Assembly (NCBI RefSeq): GCF_000517385.1
Contig: NZ_BAUW01000003.1
Location: 1 to 64,000, forward strand
Length of the DNA stretch: 64,000 nt
DNA from: Mesobacillus boroniphilus JCM 21738
Lineage (GTDB): Bacteria; Bacillota; Bacilli; Bacillales; Cytobacillaceae
Reading direction: 5' to 3'
Both the position numbers and the translations under genes were made by a program. The notes beneath the pieces are model-generated. The model did no database searches and was not told the origin of the DNA. It was given only the letters and a program-made list of their open reading frames with translations. Of the stretch, positions 17,821 through 27,966 are shown one piece after another; position 1 is the stretch's first letter, and each line of letters begins with the position of its first letter.

Positions 17821-17910
17821 TGTTCACAAAAGTGTCACGAATCCCGCAGCCTTACTCCCACAAGGAATACCAGCGTACCAAGTCCCCAAAACAACCCATG
17901 CCAAAAAAGT

Positions 17911-17927
17911 TGGCACGCAGCTTGCAT
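17911..17927 (+). promoter_or_regulatory. Sigma-54 (-24/-12) promoter of the tatA-molybdoenzyme operon
   Basis: TGGCACGCAGCTTGCAT matches the sigma-54 consensus TGGCAC-N5-TTGCA without mismatch. Transcription would start near 17939, 28 bases before the tatA ATG. The only sigma-54 activator in the window is 1.5 kb upstream. Confidence 0.93.
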
Positions 17928-17966
17928 TATAAATAAGCAAGAAAAAATAAAAAAGGATGTGGCAAT

Positions 17967-18167
17967 ATGCTATCCAATATTGGTATTCCCGGATTGATTT
18001 TAATTTTCACATTGGCGTTGATCATCTTCGGTCCGAAGAAGCTTCCGGAAATCGGCAGGGCGTTCGGCCAGACGCTGAAGGAATTCAAGAAATCGACTCG
18101 TGAGCTGACAAGTGATATTACCGACGATATCGCGGATGACATCAAAGAAATCAAGGAAATCAAGTGA
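17967..18167 (+). CDS. tatA: TatA, twin-arginine translocase pore subunit
   Basis: 66 residues: one transmembrane helix ([18 protein letters not shown]), the [14 protein letters not shown] hinge and amphipathic helix, then an acidic/basic tail ([15 protein letters not shown]). No tatC is nearby. It is the first gene of the sigma-54 operon, whose catalytic subunit carries a twin-arginine signal, so it is probably a dedicated TatA made when the enzyme must be exported. RBS AAGGATG before ATG 17967. Confidence 0.93.
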   Translation: MLSNIGIPGLILIFTLALIIFGPKKLPEIGRAFGQTLKEFKKSTRELTSDITDDIADDIKEIKEIK

Positions 18168-18199
18168 GAAATCTAAAGCATAAAAAGAGGTGAGTGAAA

Positions 18200-19086
18200 A
18201 TGGGTCTATTTTCAAATGAGAAAAAAGTAGATTACGACAAAATCGTCGACAAGATGGTTCCTGATGCCAAGAAAGAAATGGATGAATCACAGTATGACAC
18301 CGACCTTGGCTTGAATATGGCACGCGACGCGAGGAAGGTCATCAGCGGCAAACTGAAAATTGAAGACTTCCATAAAGTCTATTCTTCATCACTGACTAAG
18401 GAATTCGGCAACTACTACGCTTCAGCTGATGGTCCAGATATCAGGAAGGGGGACGGTCCGAAATGGGCGATGATCATCGACTTGAAGAAATGTGTCGGCT
18501 GCGATACATGTACGGTCAGCTGCAAGGCTGAGAACAGGACGCCGCCTGGAATCTCCTACAATGTCGTCATGGAATCACTTGAAGGGGAGTTCCCGAACAT
18601 CAAGCAGTCAACCTGCCAAGGCCGTGCATGCAGTGTGACAAACCGGCATGTGCACAGGTTTGTCCGACAAGAGCGACTTATAAAATGGAGAACGGGATTG
18701 TCGCAATCGACAATGACCGCTGCATCGGCTGCCGTTACTGCATCGTTGCTTGTCCTTATGGAGCGCGTTCCTTTGATTTTGGCGACAGCTACGAACAGGA
18801 AATGCAAGGGGCCAATGACGTAACAAGTCCTGAATACGGCGTCGAACGTGGAAACCGTGAAAAAGGCAAGACACCAATCGGCACGGTCCGTAAATGCAGC
18901 TTCTGCTTCCACCGCCTGCAAAGAGGCGAAGAGCCGGCATGCGTGGAAACCTGCATTGGCGATGCTCGCTTCTTCGGCGACATCAGCGACCCGAACAGTG
19001 TTGTATCAAAGCTTGCAGCGAGTCCTAGAGCATTCCGCCTGAAGGAAGAGCTTGGAACGCATCCAAACGTTATTTACTTAAGATAG
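18200..19086 (+). CDS. Four-cluster [4Fe-4S] ferredoxin-like electron-transfer subunit (frame break near 18607)
   Basis: About 295 residues. After an N-terminal extension of about 90 residues come four Cys groups: CVGCDTCTVSC, CMQCDKPACAQVCP, CIGCRYCIVACPYG and CSFCF ... CVETC, typical of DmsB/TtrB/PsrB subunits that pass electrons from the membrane anchor to the molybdoenzyme. The frame breaks near CAGTCAACCTG; restoring one G gives VNLPRPCMQC. There is no Tat signal, so it would be exported with the catalytic subunit. Start ATG 18200 follows AGAGGTGAG. Gene order B-C-A matches the selenate reductase srdBCA and tetrathionate reductase ttrBCA operons. Confidence 0.9.
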
Positions 19087-19098
19087 GAGGGAATGGCG

Positions 19099-20389
19099 AT
19101 GGCCAATCTTGCGGTTGATTTAAAAGAGAAAAGTACAATAAAAACGAAAATAAATCTGCAAGTATCAAAAGCTTTTAAAATATGGATCTCAGCTTTGACA
19201 GTTGCATTCTTGATAGGCGGGTATTTCATCCTTGAACGTTTCATCACTGGCCTGGCAGCAACGAATCTTTCCAGCATCACTCCTTGGGGGGCATGGATCG
19301 CATTCTACATTTTCTTTGTCGGCTTGAGCGCAGGTTCGTTCCTGCTGTCGACGTTAATCTACGTTTTCGGGATGGAAGAATACGAGCGAGTCGGTAAAGC
19401 GGCACTTTTCACAGCGATAGTCTGTATGGTCGTCGCGCTGACATTTGTCCTGATGGACCTTGGCCGTCCAGAGCGCATGCTCAATGCGATCATCTACTGG
19501 AATGTCACTTCACCACTTGCCTGGGAAGTCCACTTTTATCTCGTATATATCGGTCTTTTAACCGTAGAACTGTATATAGCGATGAGGGAAGACCTTGTCC
19601 GCGCTGCAAGAACGAACACAATGAAGGGCTTTGTAGCAAAATTGGTAACCTTCAAGAATGCAACAATCAATGCTGCGACAAAAAAGCGTGACCATATGTG
19701 GATGAAGATTCTCGGCACAATCGATCCCGCTTGCAATCCTTGGGGTCCACGGCGGAACTGGAACCATTTTCGCCGTTGTAAAAGCAAGACCAGCATGGCA
19801 TACAGCTTTATTTCCAATCATCTTCGTCGTATCCGCAATGGTTTCGGGAACTGCGCTTCTTTTAGCGATGTATATCATCAAGAAAAAGGTGCAAAAACAG
19901 CCAATTGACCAGGGAATGGTTGTATCGCTGGCAAAACTGATGGTCGGCTTCCTGATCATCGACCTTGGCCTGCAATTCTATGAATACCTGATCGGCTGGT
20001 ACGGCCTTGAGACAGAACACCTTGATACGCTGGCAACGATGATGGCCAGTGAAAAAGCCTGGTCGTTCTGGATCGTGCAGATGTTCCTTGGAGCAGTCAT
20101 ACCAATTACCATCGTTTTCTGGAAAAAAACGAGCCAAAACATAAACGCGCTGCTCGCGGCCGCTGTCCTGATTGTCATCGGAATCATCGGCGTCCGCTTC
20201 AACATCGTCCTGCCTCCATTAGTGGTGCCAGTTTTCCATGAACTGCCTTGGGGCAATTACGCACCGACAATCAAGGAATGGATGGTAAGTGTCGGCGTTG
20301 TCGCGATGGGATTATTAATCTATTCATTCGGCGAGCTGCTGCTGCCAATCGAAGAAACTTCTGACGAGGTGAGCCATAATGGAAAATAA
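19099..20389 (+). CDS. NrfD/PsrC-type membrane anchor (frame break near 19722)
   Basis: About 430 residues, strongly hydrophobic with eight to nine transmembrane segments. NrfD-type features include TPWGAWIAFYIFFVGLSAGS near the N-terminus and LGVHGGTGTIFAVVKARPAW around 19740. It oxidises quinol and feeds the Fe-S subunit. The frame breaks between ILGTI and IPLAILG; the shift corresponds to one extra or two missing bases. ATG 19099 is preferred over 19093 because GGAGGG needs the longer spacing. The stop overlaps the catalytic-subunit start by 11 bases. Confidence 0.9.
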
Positions 20390-23300
20390 ACCAATGAAAC
20401 GGCGTGGATTTTTAAAAGCGCTCGGAACGCTCGGAGCGGTCGCATTCGTCGGGCCGGCATTCGTCGGTCCAATCAAGCAGGTCATGGGCGATGTCTGGAT
20501 CGATGAGCCGCATGGAACCGGCACCGATTATCAGGATTATACAGCAGAAAATGTCATCTTCACGTCATGCCAGCAGTGTAATGCTACATGTACGATCAAA
20601 ACCTATATCACTGCGGGGGCGGCAGGCGGTGCATACTCTTCCATCGTCCGCAAGATTGCCGGCAACCAGTACAGCCCAATCAACATGGTGCAAATCGGCC
20701 ATATCAACTACGATACTCCGGTATCACAGGCTGTAAAGGGCACTGGCGATGTGGCAAAAACGGGACGCGGCCTCCGCGGCGGACGCACTTGCCTGAAAGG
20801 CCAGGCTGGCATCCAGACGAACTATGACACGTTCAGGATTCAGAAGCCATTGAAGCGTGTCGGCGAACGTGGAAGCGGCGTCTGGAAAACAGTCAGCTGG
20901 GAAGAGGCTTACAAGGAAATCCTCGAGGGCAGCAAGGACATTGGCACTCCAGGGTTAAAAGAAATGTGGAAATACGTACCGGAAGCTGCAGTCATGGCTG
21001 ATTGGGATAAGCTGAAAGCAGGCGACATGACAAAAGCTGAATTTGATAAAAAATACAAGGATATCCTGATTGATACAAACCATCCTGACCTGGGCCCTAA
21101 AGCGAACCAGATTGCAGTCATGGCAGGGCACAGACGCGAATTCATCGAACGCCTTGCAGTCGGAAGCCTAGGAACAGCCAACTATTATGACCATGGCGGC
21201 TATTGCGGCATCACAAGCGTAATGGGAAATGTCCGCTCGCATGATGCCGAAAAGGCGAAGAAGCGGATGATTCCTGATTATGATAACGCAGAAATGGTCA
21301 TCGTCTGGGGAACAAACCCGATGGTCGCAAACCGTGGGCCGACCACATTCGCACCGCAAATCACCAATGCGATTGACCGCGGCATGAAAATGGTCGTCAT
21401 CGACCCGCGTTACAGCAAGACAGCAGAGAAAGCACATGTCTGGGTTCCGGTAAAACCGGGTGGTGACGGTGCGCTGGCGATGGCAATGTGCCGCTGGATC
21501 ATTGAAAACAATCGCTATGACGATATTTACCTTCGCAACCCGAACCAGGAAGCAGCAAATGAAGATGGCGAAACAACCTGGAGCGATGCATCCTTCCTTG
21601 TGAATGTAGGGGATAAAAAGCGGCCATTCGTCCGTGCCAGGACCTTGGAATCGGCGGCGAGGAATTTGTGATCATCGAAAACGGCAAGCCAGTTTCCCAT
21701 GCAAAGGCAAGAAACGGCGAGCTTGATATCGCTACAACGATTAATGGTATAGAAGTGAAATCCGTCTTCAGGATTTTTAAAGACAGGGTCATGGAAAAAT
21801 CAATCGAAGAATACGCAAAGCAGGCAGATGTGCCGGTTGACCAGATTGTCCAGATTGCCAGGGAATTCACATCCCACGGCAAAAAGGTCGGCATCCATTC
21901 ATATCGCGGACCGGCGATGCACACGAATGGCTACTACAGCGTGAGGGCAATCAATATGCTCAACCACCTTGTCGGGAACCATGACTGGAAAGGCGGCGAC
22001 ACAGTACTTGGCGCCAAGTATAAAGCAACCGAGGGACGCTATGATCTTGTGACAGTCCCGAATGCTAACAAAGGCTGGGGCATCCCGGTTACAAGGCATA
22101 AGGTTCCTTATGAAAAAACATCATTATTCGCTAAAGATGGCTATCCTGCGAAGCGCCCATGGTATCCATTTGGCAATAAACTGATCCATGATGTCCTTCC
22201 AAGTTCTGCGGAAGGCTACCCATACAAAATCAGGGCATTGTTGATCAACAGGACTTCACCGGTCATGGCCGGACCAAGATCAGAAATGCAAGCCAAGTTC
22301 ATCAGGACCCTAAGGTCGTGGAACTTGTAGTAGCATCTGACGTGATCATTGGCGAGACTTCAAAGTACGCAGACTTTATCTTGCCGGACCTTGCCTACCT
22401 TGAAAGCTGGAACGCAGAGGACATCTTTCCGATCCTGAAGCATAAATTCGCAGGTGTCATCCAGCCGGTGACAAGAGTCGTTCCTGACGCGCGCCCAACA
22501 GAACAGGTATACATCGATTTGTTGAAAGGTCTGGGCCTTCCAGGTGTTGGCGACAATGCATTGGCTGATGGATCAGCAATACACACGCCTGAAGACTACT
22601 ATTTAAAACGGATTGCAAACATCGCATTTGACGGGCAGAAGCCTGTCAAAGATGCAAATGCGGAAGAGCTGGCGATTTTTGAAAAAGCAAGAAAGAAAGC
22701 GCTCGGCAAATATTTTGACATCCAGAAGCTGAAAGATGCCGTCAAACCAGATGAATGGAAGAAAGTCGTCTACGTATTGAATCGCGGCGGACGCTTTGAG
22801 GCAGCAGGCGATGAATATATCGGCAACAAACTCAAGTATCAGTGGGCAAAACAGGTTTATTTTTACGATGAAAAAGCTGCAGGCTTCAAGAGTGCCTACA
22901 CTGGCAAGTTTTTTGAAGGCGTGCCGGTGGCAGAGGAAATCAAGACTTACGACGGGGAAGTATACAAGCCGAACAAACCGCTGCAATTCATCAACTGGAA
23001 ATCACGGAATATGGCAACGCATCGTACCGAAGGCAATACTTGGCTTCGTGAAATCAAGCCGGAAAACTATGTCTGGATCAACCCAATTGACGCGAAGAAA
23101 AAAGGCATCAAGACCGATGACGAGATTTACATCTCATCCAACAATTCCAAAGTGAAGGGCCGGGCGCTTGTAACACCAGGAATCAACCAGGCGTCGTCGG
23201 TGCGAACTTCAGCTTCGGCCATGATGCTTATGGTTCGAAGGCAGTCAAAGTCGACGGCAAAACAATCGAGCCCGCAGGAAAATACGGGCACACAAACTAC

Positions 23301-23474
23301 GAATTCAACAAGCCGCTGCATGAAGAATCCGGCTACGCTAAACCGCGCGGACTGGGCTTCTCAGTCAATGCCTTATCAGATCGCGATGGCAGCTATTTTG
23401 AAGGTTACCTTGCAGACTTGCTGATTGGCGGACCTGCACAGCAGGACGTATTCGTAGACGTGGATAAAGCATAA
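20379..23474 (+). CDS. Tat-exported molybdopterin oxidoreductase, selenate/tetrathionate reductase-like (three frame breaks)
   Basis: About 1030 residues. Twin-arginine signal KRRGFLKALGTLGAVAFVG (residues 7-25). N-terminal [4Fe-4S] ligands C64, C67, C71 and C138 (CQQCNATC ... GRTCLKG). Likely molybdenum-ligand region DHGGYCGITSVMGN near residue 275; MGD-binding motifs VIVWGTNPM and VVIDPRYSKTA. Breaks occur near 21645 (GIGGEEF), 22310 (DPKVVELVV) and 23190 (GVVGANFSFGHDAYG), each fixed by one or two bases; the end at 23474 is DVFVDVDKA. Length and B-C-A order fit SrdA of selenate reducers and TtrA; arsenate or polysulfide reductase is less likely. The substrate cannot be proved from sequence. 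Confidence 0.88.
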
Positions 23475-23534
23475 CATCATCGGGGGTGCCTTGATGGGCT
23501 CCTCGAAATTTCTTGAAAAATGAAGGTGGAGACA

Positions 23535-24119
23535 ATGATGGAAGAACGATATGGAAAGCTCGCATTCGCGAATATCATGACAAGCATCTGGCTGGGGGAT
23601 TGGGATACCTATGAAGCATTCATGAACGACATCCCCGAAGGAATGCGGGAGGAGCTTACATTTCATTCATTTTACAATCGGGATGAAGTGCAGCTCTGGT
23701 ATGACAATCACTTTTTCATACCGGGAGACCACTTTGTCTCCCCTTATTTTTCATCTTATACGAAAAATAATGAAGATGAAGAAGCTCGCAGGCATGAACT
23801 GCTTTGCCTGATTGGCCTTTATGAAAAAACAGCCTTCTACTTCCCGCTTGAACAAGACAGACTGCCAGACCATTTCGGCAGCATGACAGCATTCATCAGC
23901 TCGATTTTACAGGGAGAGATCAAAGCGGAGCAAGAGGGCGACCCCGAACACCTACAACAGCTGGAGGAAATCGAAGCGGAAATGATGACAAGATTCATCA
24001 AGCCGGTTCTTAAACCACTGCTTGAAAATGCCGAAGCAAAAATCAACCATCCATTCTTCAAAGAGTTCCTAAGCTTTTATGCAGAAATGATGAGTGATAA
24101 TTGGGTGGAGGCAGCATAA
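23535..24119 (+). CDS. TorD/DmsD-family maturation chaperone
   Basis: 194 residues, all-helical. The TorD family hallmark IPGDHFVSPYFSSY is present at about residues 65-80, followed by ARRHELLCLIGLYEKTAFYF. Such chaperones bind the Tat signal of the molybdoenzyme and hold it until cofactor insertion. It is the last gene of the sigma-54 operon, 60 bases after the catalytic subunit and followed by a terminator. ATG 23535 follows GGTGGAG. Confidence 0.88.
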   Translation: MMEERYGKLAFANIMTSIWLGDWDTYEAFMNDIPEGMREELTFHSFYNRDEVQLWYDNHFFIPGDHFVSPYFSSYTKNNEDEEARRHELLCLIGLYEKTAFYFPLEQDRLPDHFGSMTAFISSILQGEIKAEQEGDPEHLQQLEEIEAEMMTRFIKPVLKPLLENAEAKINHPFFKEFLSFYAEMMSDNWVEAA

Positions 24120-24126
24120 AACATGA

Positions 24127-24156
24127 AACGGTCCTCAAAATGGAGGACCGTTTTTG
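24127..24156 (+). terminator. Terminator of the molybdoenzyme operon
   Basis: AACGGTCCTC pairs with GAGGACCGTT, then TTTG. Confidence 0.88.
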
Positions 24157-24170
24157 TATTTGAAAATATC

Positions 24171-24394
24171 GTGACTACATTTTGAATTAATTCGGCCACA
24201 TTTTGAATTAATTCGACCACATTTGAAGATTATTCAACCACATTTTGAATCAATTCGACCACATTAGAAGATAATTCGACCACAATTACAATTAATTCGG
24301 CCACATTTGAAGATAATTCGTCCACATTTGAATTAATTCGACCACATCCAAAATTAATCCACTCACATTCAGAATATGTCGACCACATCTCATC
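24171..24394. repeat. Phased array D: about eleven GACCACATT units at 21 bp
   Basis: The CCACAT (first CTACAT) positions are 24175, 24196, 24217, 24238, 24259, 24280, 24301, 24322, 24342, about 24361 and 24383, a 21-bp step with the last units slightly off. The consensus is TTCGACCACATTTGAATTAA, alternating with GAAGATAA. It fills the gap between two convergent genes. The minus strand reads as near-heptad peptide repeats but has a stop codon and no clear ribosome-binding site. Confidence 0.85.
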
Positions 24395-24443
24395 TCTCTA
24401 TCACACAACAAAAAAACAGGCACCCAATCAGTGCCTGCTGCAA

Positions 24444-24677
24444 TTACTGCTTTCTTAAATTTCCGAGCTCTTCAGCAATCGCCTGCATTTCATTTGGGCT
24501 GAAGTTATTTTTTCTCATGATCATATCATAGATTTCTTTCAATTCTTCATACATCTCGCCGTCAAAGTGAGAAGATTTGATTGCGCCGAGGTTCATGACA
24601 TTCAATTTTTCTTTGATTTTTTCGATCATGAAATCAACGTTTTCAGGGGAATTTTTAGTTAAGTCCACTCCGTTCAT
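24444..24677 (-). CDS. DUF1128 family protein (YfkK-like)
   Basis: 77 residues, helical and charged: MIEKIKEKLNVMNLGAIKSS, then MYEELKEIYDMIMRKNNFSP and EMQAIAEELGNLRK. This matches the UPF0435/DUF1128 family found in Bacillaceae and Staphylococcaceae, of unknown function. It is transcribed alone. GAAAGGATG provides the ribosome-binding site before ATG 24677. Confidence 0.85.
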   Translation of the reverse strand: MNGVDLTKNSPENVDFMIEKIKEKLNVMNLGAIKSSHFDGEMYEELKEIYDMIMRKNNFSPNEMQAIAEELGNLRKQ

Positions 24678-24732
24678 CCTTTCAATGGTTGTACAACCAT
24701 CTTTCCACGTTCGTATAAAAAAGTCAATTACA

Positions 24733-24764
24733 AATCCGGCGTCATTGCGACGCCGGATTATGCT
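24733..24764 (-). terminator. Hairpin after the AGCS symporter
   Basis: AATCCGGCGTC pairs with GACGCCGGATT around ATTGC. The T run on the minus strand is short (TTTGTAATT), so it may be a weak terminator. Confidence 0.6.
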
Positions 24765-24770
24765 CAGGCA

Positions 24771-26116
24771 CTATACGTTAGATTCCTTCTTTTCTTCCTT
24801 AATAGCATTCAAGATCTTTCTTGTTTCAACTACGACCACGCCAGACAAGCCGAGCAATCCGATCAGGTTCGGGAAGGCCATCAATCCGTTCATGACATCG
24901 GCTACACCCCATACAACTTCAAGCTGGGAGATTGCTCCGATGAATACAGCAAGAACAAACGCGATTCGGTAGTAAAAGACAACATTCTTGCTGAACAGAT
25001 AGGAGAAGCATTTCTCCCCGTAATAGGACCAGCCGATGATGGTCGATGAAGCGAAGAACAGCAATCCAACCGCGACGATCACTGAGCCTGTCTGGCCAAG
25101 GAACTTGTCGAAGGTAGCTGATGTAAGGTCGGCTGCAGTCGCGTCTCCTGTATACAGCCCGCCCATGACAATTGTGATTCCGGTAATAGAACAGATGACG
25201 ATGGTATCAATGAACACCTGGGTCATCGACACAAGTGCCTGGCGTCCAGGAAGGTCAGTCTTGGCTGCTGCAGCAGCAATCGGTGCAGATCCGAGACCTG
25301 CTTCATTGGAGAATACGCCTCGGGCAACACCCATCCTGATGACAGTTCCAAGTGCACCGCCGGCCACAGCCTCTCCAGTAAATGCATCTGTAAAAATAAG
25401 TGCAACTGCTGCTGGTACAAGGTCAAAGTTCATAATCATGACCGCTAGTCCAGCAAGAAGGTAAAATCCAGCCATTACTGGGACGAATAAAGCCGTGACT
25501 TTTCCGATGCTCTTAATCCCGCCAATCAAGCAAGAGCCGTAAAAATTGTCAAGACAAGCCCTGTAACCCAGGCGGGCACTGAAAATGTTGATTGTACGAC
25601 GCTGGCAACTGAATTTGATTGAACGAGGTTGCCAATCCCGAAAGCGGCAATTGCCCCAAAAAAGGCAAATAGCACCCCTAGCCATTTCTGGCCAAGTCCG
25701 CGTTCAAGATAATACATCGGTCCGCCGGACATCTCTCCATCCTTATCTTCGACCCGGTATTTAACGGCTAAAACAGCTTCCGCATATTTCGTCGCCATTC
25801 CGAAAAATGCCGTAATCCACATCCAGAACACAGCACCAGGTCCGCCTGTGAAAATCGCCGTTGCGACACCTGCGATATTGCCGGTACCGACAGTTGCAGC
25901 AAGTGCCGTCATCAAAGCCTGGAAATGTGAAATATCCCCTTCAGATCGTTTGTCCTGTTTTTTAGTAAAAGCCAGTTTGAGTGAGTAAGGCAGCAGTCTC
26001 ATCTGCAAGAAACCAATGCGGAAGGTCAGGTAGATTCCCGTCCCAACAAGCAAAATCAATAAAGGAGGGCCCCAAACCCAGCCGCTGATTTTTCCAATCC
26101 AATCTTCAAATGTCAT
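24771..26116 (-). CDS. Sodium:alanine/glycine symporter, AGCS family (frame break near 25535)
   Basis: About 448 residues, ten or so transmembrane segments. AGCS hallmarks: [52 protein letters not shown] and later [18 protein letters not shown]. The frame breaks in [14 protein letters not shown]; restoring one T in GCTTGATT repairs it. It would import alanine or glycine with sodium. No riboswitch was found upstream, although glycine riboswitches control some relatives. RBS AGGAGGAGC precedes ATG 26116. Confidence 0.92.
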
Positions 26117-26435
26117 GATGCTCCTCCTAAAAAATTATATTCAGAAAATGTTCTTCAACAAGAATATTCTGATAATTAGTATTAAGTCAAGCAATATCTA
26201 TTAGGTAAAACTTAGGAGGGAAGCTGAAAGCATACGTGAGTTGTTGTTGTATAGCTGTTTTTGAGGTTGTAAAAATATTATTCACTTTTAGAATTCACGG
26301 GAGAGCCACTCATAAAAAGTTACATTATTTTTCACAACACTTGCATGAAGTGATGACAATCGTGGAAAATGTTAGTTAGGAGGCAGGCAATGAGAGACCT
26401 GCAAAATGAGAAGGAAGACTCTAGGAGGAGAAAAC
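26117..26435. other. Divergent intergenic region, nothing recognisable
   Basis: About 320 AT-rich bases between the AGCS and YtxH genes. AGAATATTCT occurs at 26161-26170, a short palindrome, and CTAGGAGGAG precedes the YtxH start. No riboswitch, operator or small gene could be supported. Confidence 0.4.
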
Positions 26436-26796
26436 ATGGGCAGTTCGAAAAAGTTTTGGATGGGCATGGTGATAGCGCTTTGGCTGGAGGAGCGGTTACC
26501 CTTTTGGAAAATCGACACGACAGGCTGTAAAAGAGGATCTCAGCAAGGTTTCAAGCAGTGTTTCATATGTTGTAAAAAACCCCAATGAGTTTATTGAAGA
26601 CCTGAGGGAAACAGCGAATAAAGTAAGGGTAACAGTGGAACAAGTAACAGAGGACGTTGCTTTTATTACTGAAAAAGTCGAAGAAATAAAGGATGTACCG
26701 CCTCAGGTTACGGAATTGGTCAAAGGTACGAAAGAAACGCTGAGGAAGATTGCAGCATCTGGTCAAGCACCGCAGCATATAGATGAAAAAGATTGA
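26436..26796 (+). CDS. YtxH-domain protein (two frame breaks)
   Basis: About 120 residues once two missing bases are restored (near 26478 and 26517). It begins MGSSKKFWMGMVIGALAGGA, the YtxH glycine-rich membrane helix, followed by a long charged helix: KEDLSKVSSSVSYVVKNP, then VTEDVAFITEKVEEIKD. YtxH/gas-vesicle-like proteins are membrane-anchored, stress-related and of unknown function. RBS CTAGGAGGAG. The next gene, YihY, starts 52 bases downstream on the same strand. Confidence 0.75.
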
Positions 26797-26848
26797 TGGA
26801 TTGACAAGCCCCAGACAGGAGCAAGGAAAGCATAAATGAGGTGAATGG

Positions 26849-27662
26849 ATGGTTGATATATCATTTTTCAGGCATGTGTGGGACAGGATTCAAGAGGACG
26901 ATGTTCCGGCACTTGCCGCGCAGCTTGCATATTTCTTTTTGCTTTCCTTGTTTCCGCTTTTGATTTTCCTGGTAACGCTTGTGCCATATCTGCAATATCA
27001 GAATTGGATATCCTCGGCTTTTTGATGACTATGCACCTGGTGAATCGATGGATTTAATTAAAAACAGTCTGCAGGATATCATGCAAAAAGACGGCAAATT
27101 GCTGAGCTTTGGATTATTGGCGACAATTTGGTCAGCCTCAAACGGAATCAATGCGATTGTAAGGGCATTTAACCGTGCATATCGAGTAGAGGAAACAAGG
27201 TCGTTTATCGTAAGCAGGCTTATGGCGATCTTTTTGACATTTGCGATGATCTTTGTGTTCCTGGTCGCTTTGATCCTGCCGGTGTTCGGAAAAGAAATCG
27301 GCAGCTGGCTGTTCGCAAATTTTGGACTGAAAGAAGAATTTCTTTACGTTTGGAATATGCTTCGCTGGGTGATCAGTATTTTGATTTTATTCATTGTATT
27401 TCTTGGTTTGTACTGGATTGCTCCCAACAAGAAGCTGACCTGCGTCAGCGGCATACCGGGATCAGTTTTCGCAACCGGAGGATGGGTGCTCGTATCACTC
27501 GGATTCTCTTACTATGTCAGCAGCTTTGCTTCCTACACCGCCACATATGGCAGCATCGGCGCAATCATTGTCCTGATGATCTGGCTTTACTTATCCGCGT
27601 ATATCATCATCATTGGCGGGGAAATAAATGCTTATTATAGCCAAAAGAAAGCAGGGTGTTGA
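26849..27662 (+). CDS. YihY/BrkB-family membrane protein (frame breaks near 26992-27025)
   Basis: About 272 residues. The N-terminus DDVPALAAQLAYFFLLSLFP and LGFLDDYAPGESMDLI are standard YihY features; the end is LIMWLY-like (IIVLMIWLYLSAYIIIIGGE). Six transmembrane helices are visible. Two single-base losses (CTGCAATA and TTGATGAC) together explain the shift. Once called ribonuclease BN, the family is now regarded as membrane proteins of unclear function. ATG 26849 follows GAGGTGAATGG. Confidence 0.85.
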
Positions 27663-27763
27663 GGACATCCTTTATCCTGAAATTACCTCAGTTAACGCCT
27701 TCGGTTTTAGCAGAAGATACAAAAGAGGCTTGCTCCTCATTTTTGATTAAGGGGGAATTCAGG

Positions 27764-27868
27764 ATGGCTAAGAAGACGAAGAAAGACGGTAGCACCAAGC
27801 AAAAAGGCAAAAGCAACCACAGCCAAAAAACATCCGGTTCAGCAAACGGATCAAACGGATATCATTAA
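27764..27868 (+). CDS. Small basic hydrophilic protein, 34 residues
   Basis: ATG 27764 follows AAGGGGGAATTCAGG. The product is Lys/Ser/Gly/Asn-rich: MAKKTKKDGSTKQKGKSNHS, then QKTSGSANGSNGYH. It resembles small acid-soluble or stress-type peptides in composition, but I do not recognise a family. A strong terminator four bases after the stop supports it as a real short gene. Confidence 0.5.
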   Translation: MAKKTKKDGSTKQKGKSNHSQKTSGSANGSNGYH

Positions 27869-27871
27869 CAC

Positions 27872-27902
27872 AAAGCGCCCCCATTCGGAGGGCGCTTTAT
27901 AA
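27872..27902 (+). terminator. Terminator after the small basic protein gene
   Basis: AAAGCGCCC pairs with GGGCGCTTT, followed by ATAATTG. Confidence 0.75.
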
Positions 27903-27966
27903 TTGTATGACAAAGAAATACAATCTCTCAGAAACAACACATGGACGAAATGGCTAAATAGAACTT

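Noticed and set aside
20379-23474. Respiratory arsenate reductase ArrA
   Set aside because: Gene order B-C-A with an NrfD anchor and TorD, and the N-terminal and MGD-site wording, fit the selenate/tetrathionate group better; ArrA operons typically begin with arrA-arrB. Not excluded without a phylogeny.
24258-24394. Minus-strand heptad peptide gene inside array D
   Set aside because: About 50 codons before a stop, no clear ribosome-binding site, and the 21-bp step is explained as well by DNA-site phasing. Kept only as an alternative in the finding.
26117-26300. Glycine riboswitch before the AGCS symporter
   Set aside because: None of the conserved glycine aptamer blocks is present upstream of 26116.
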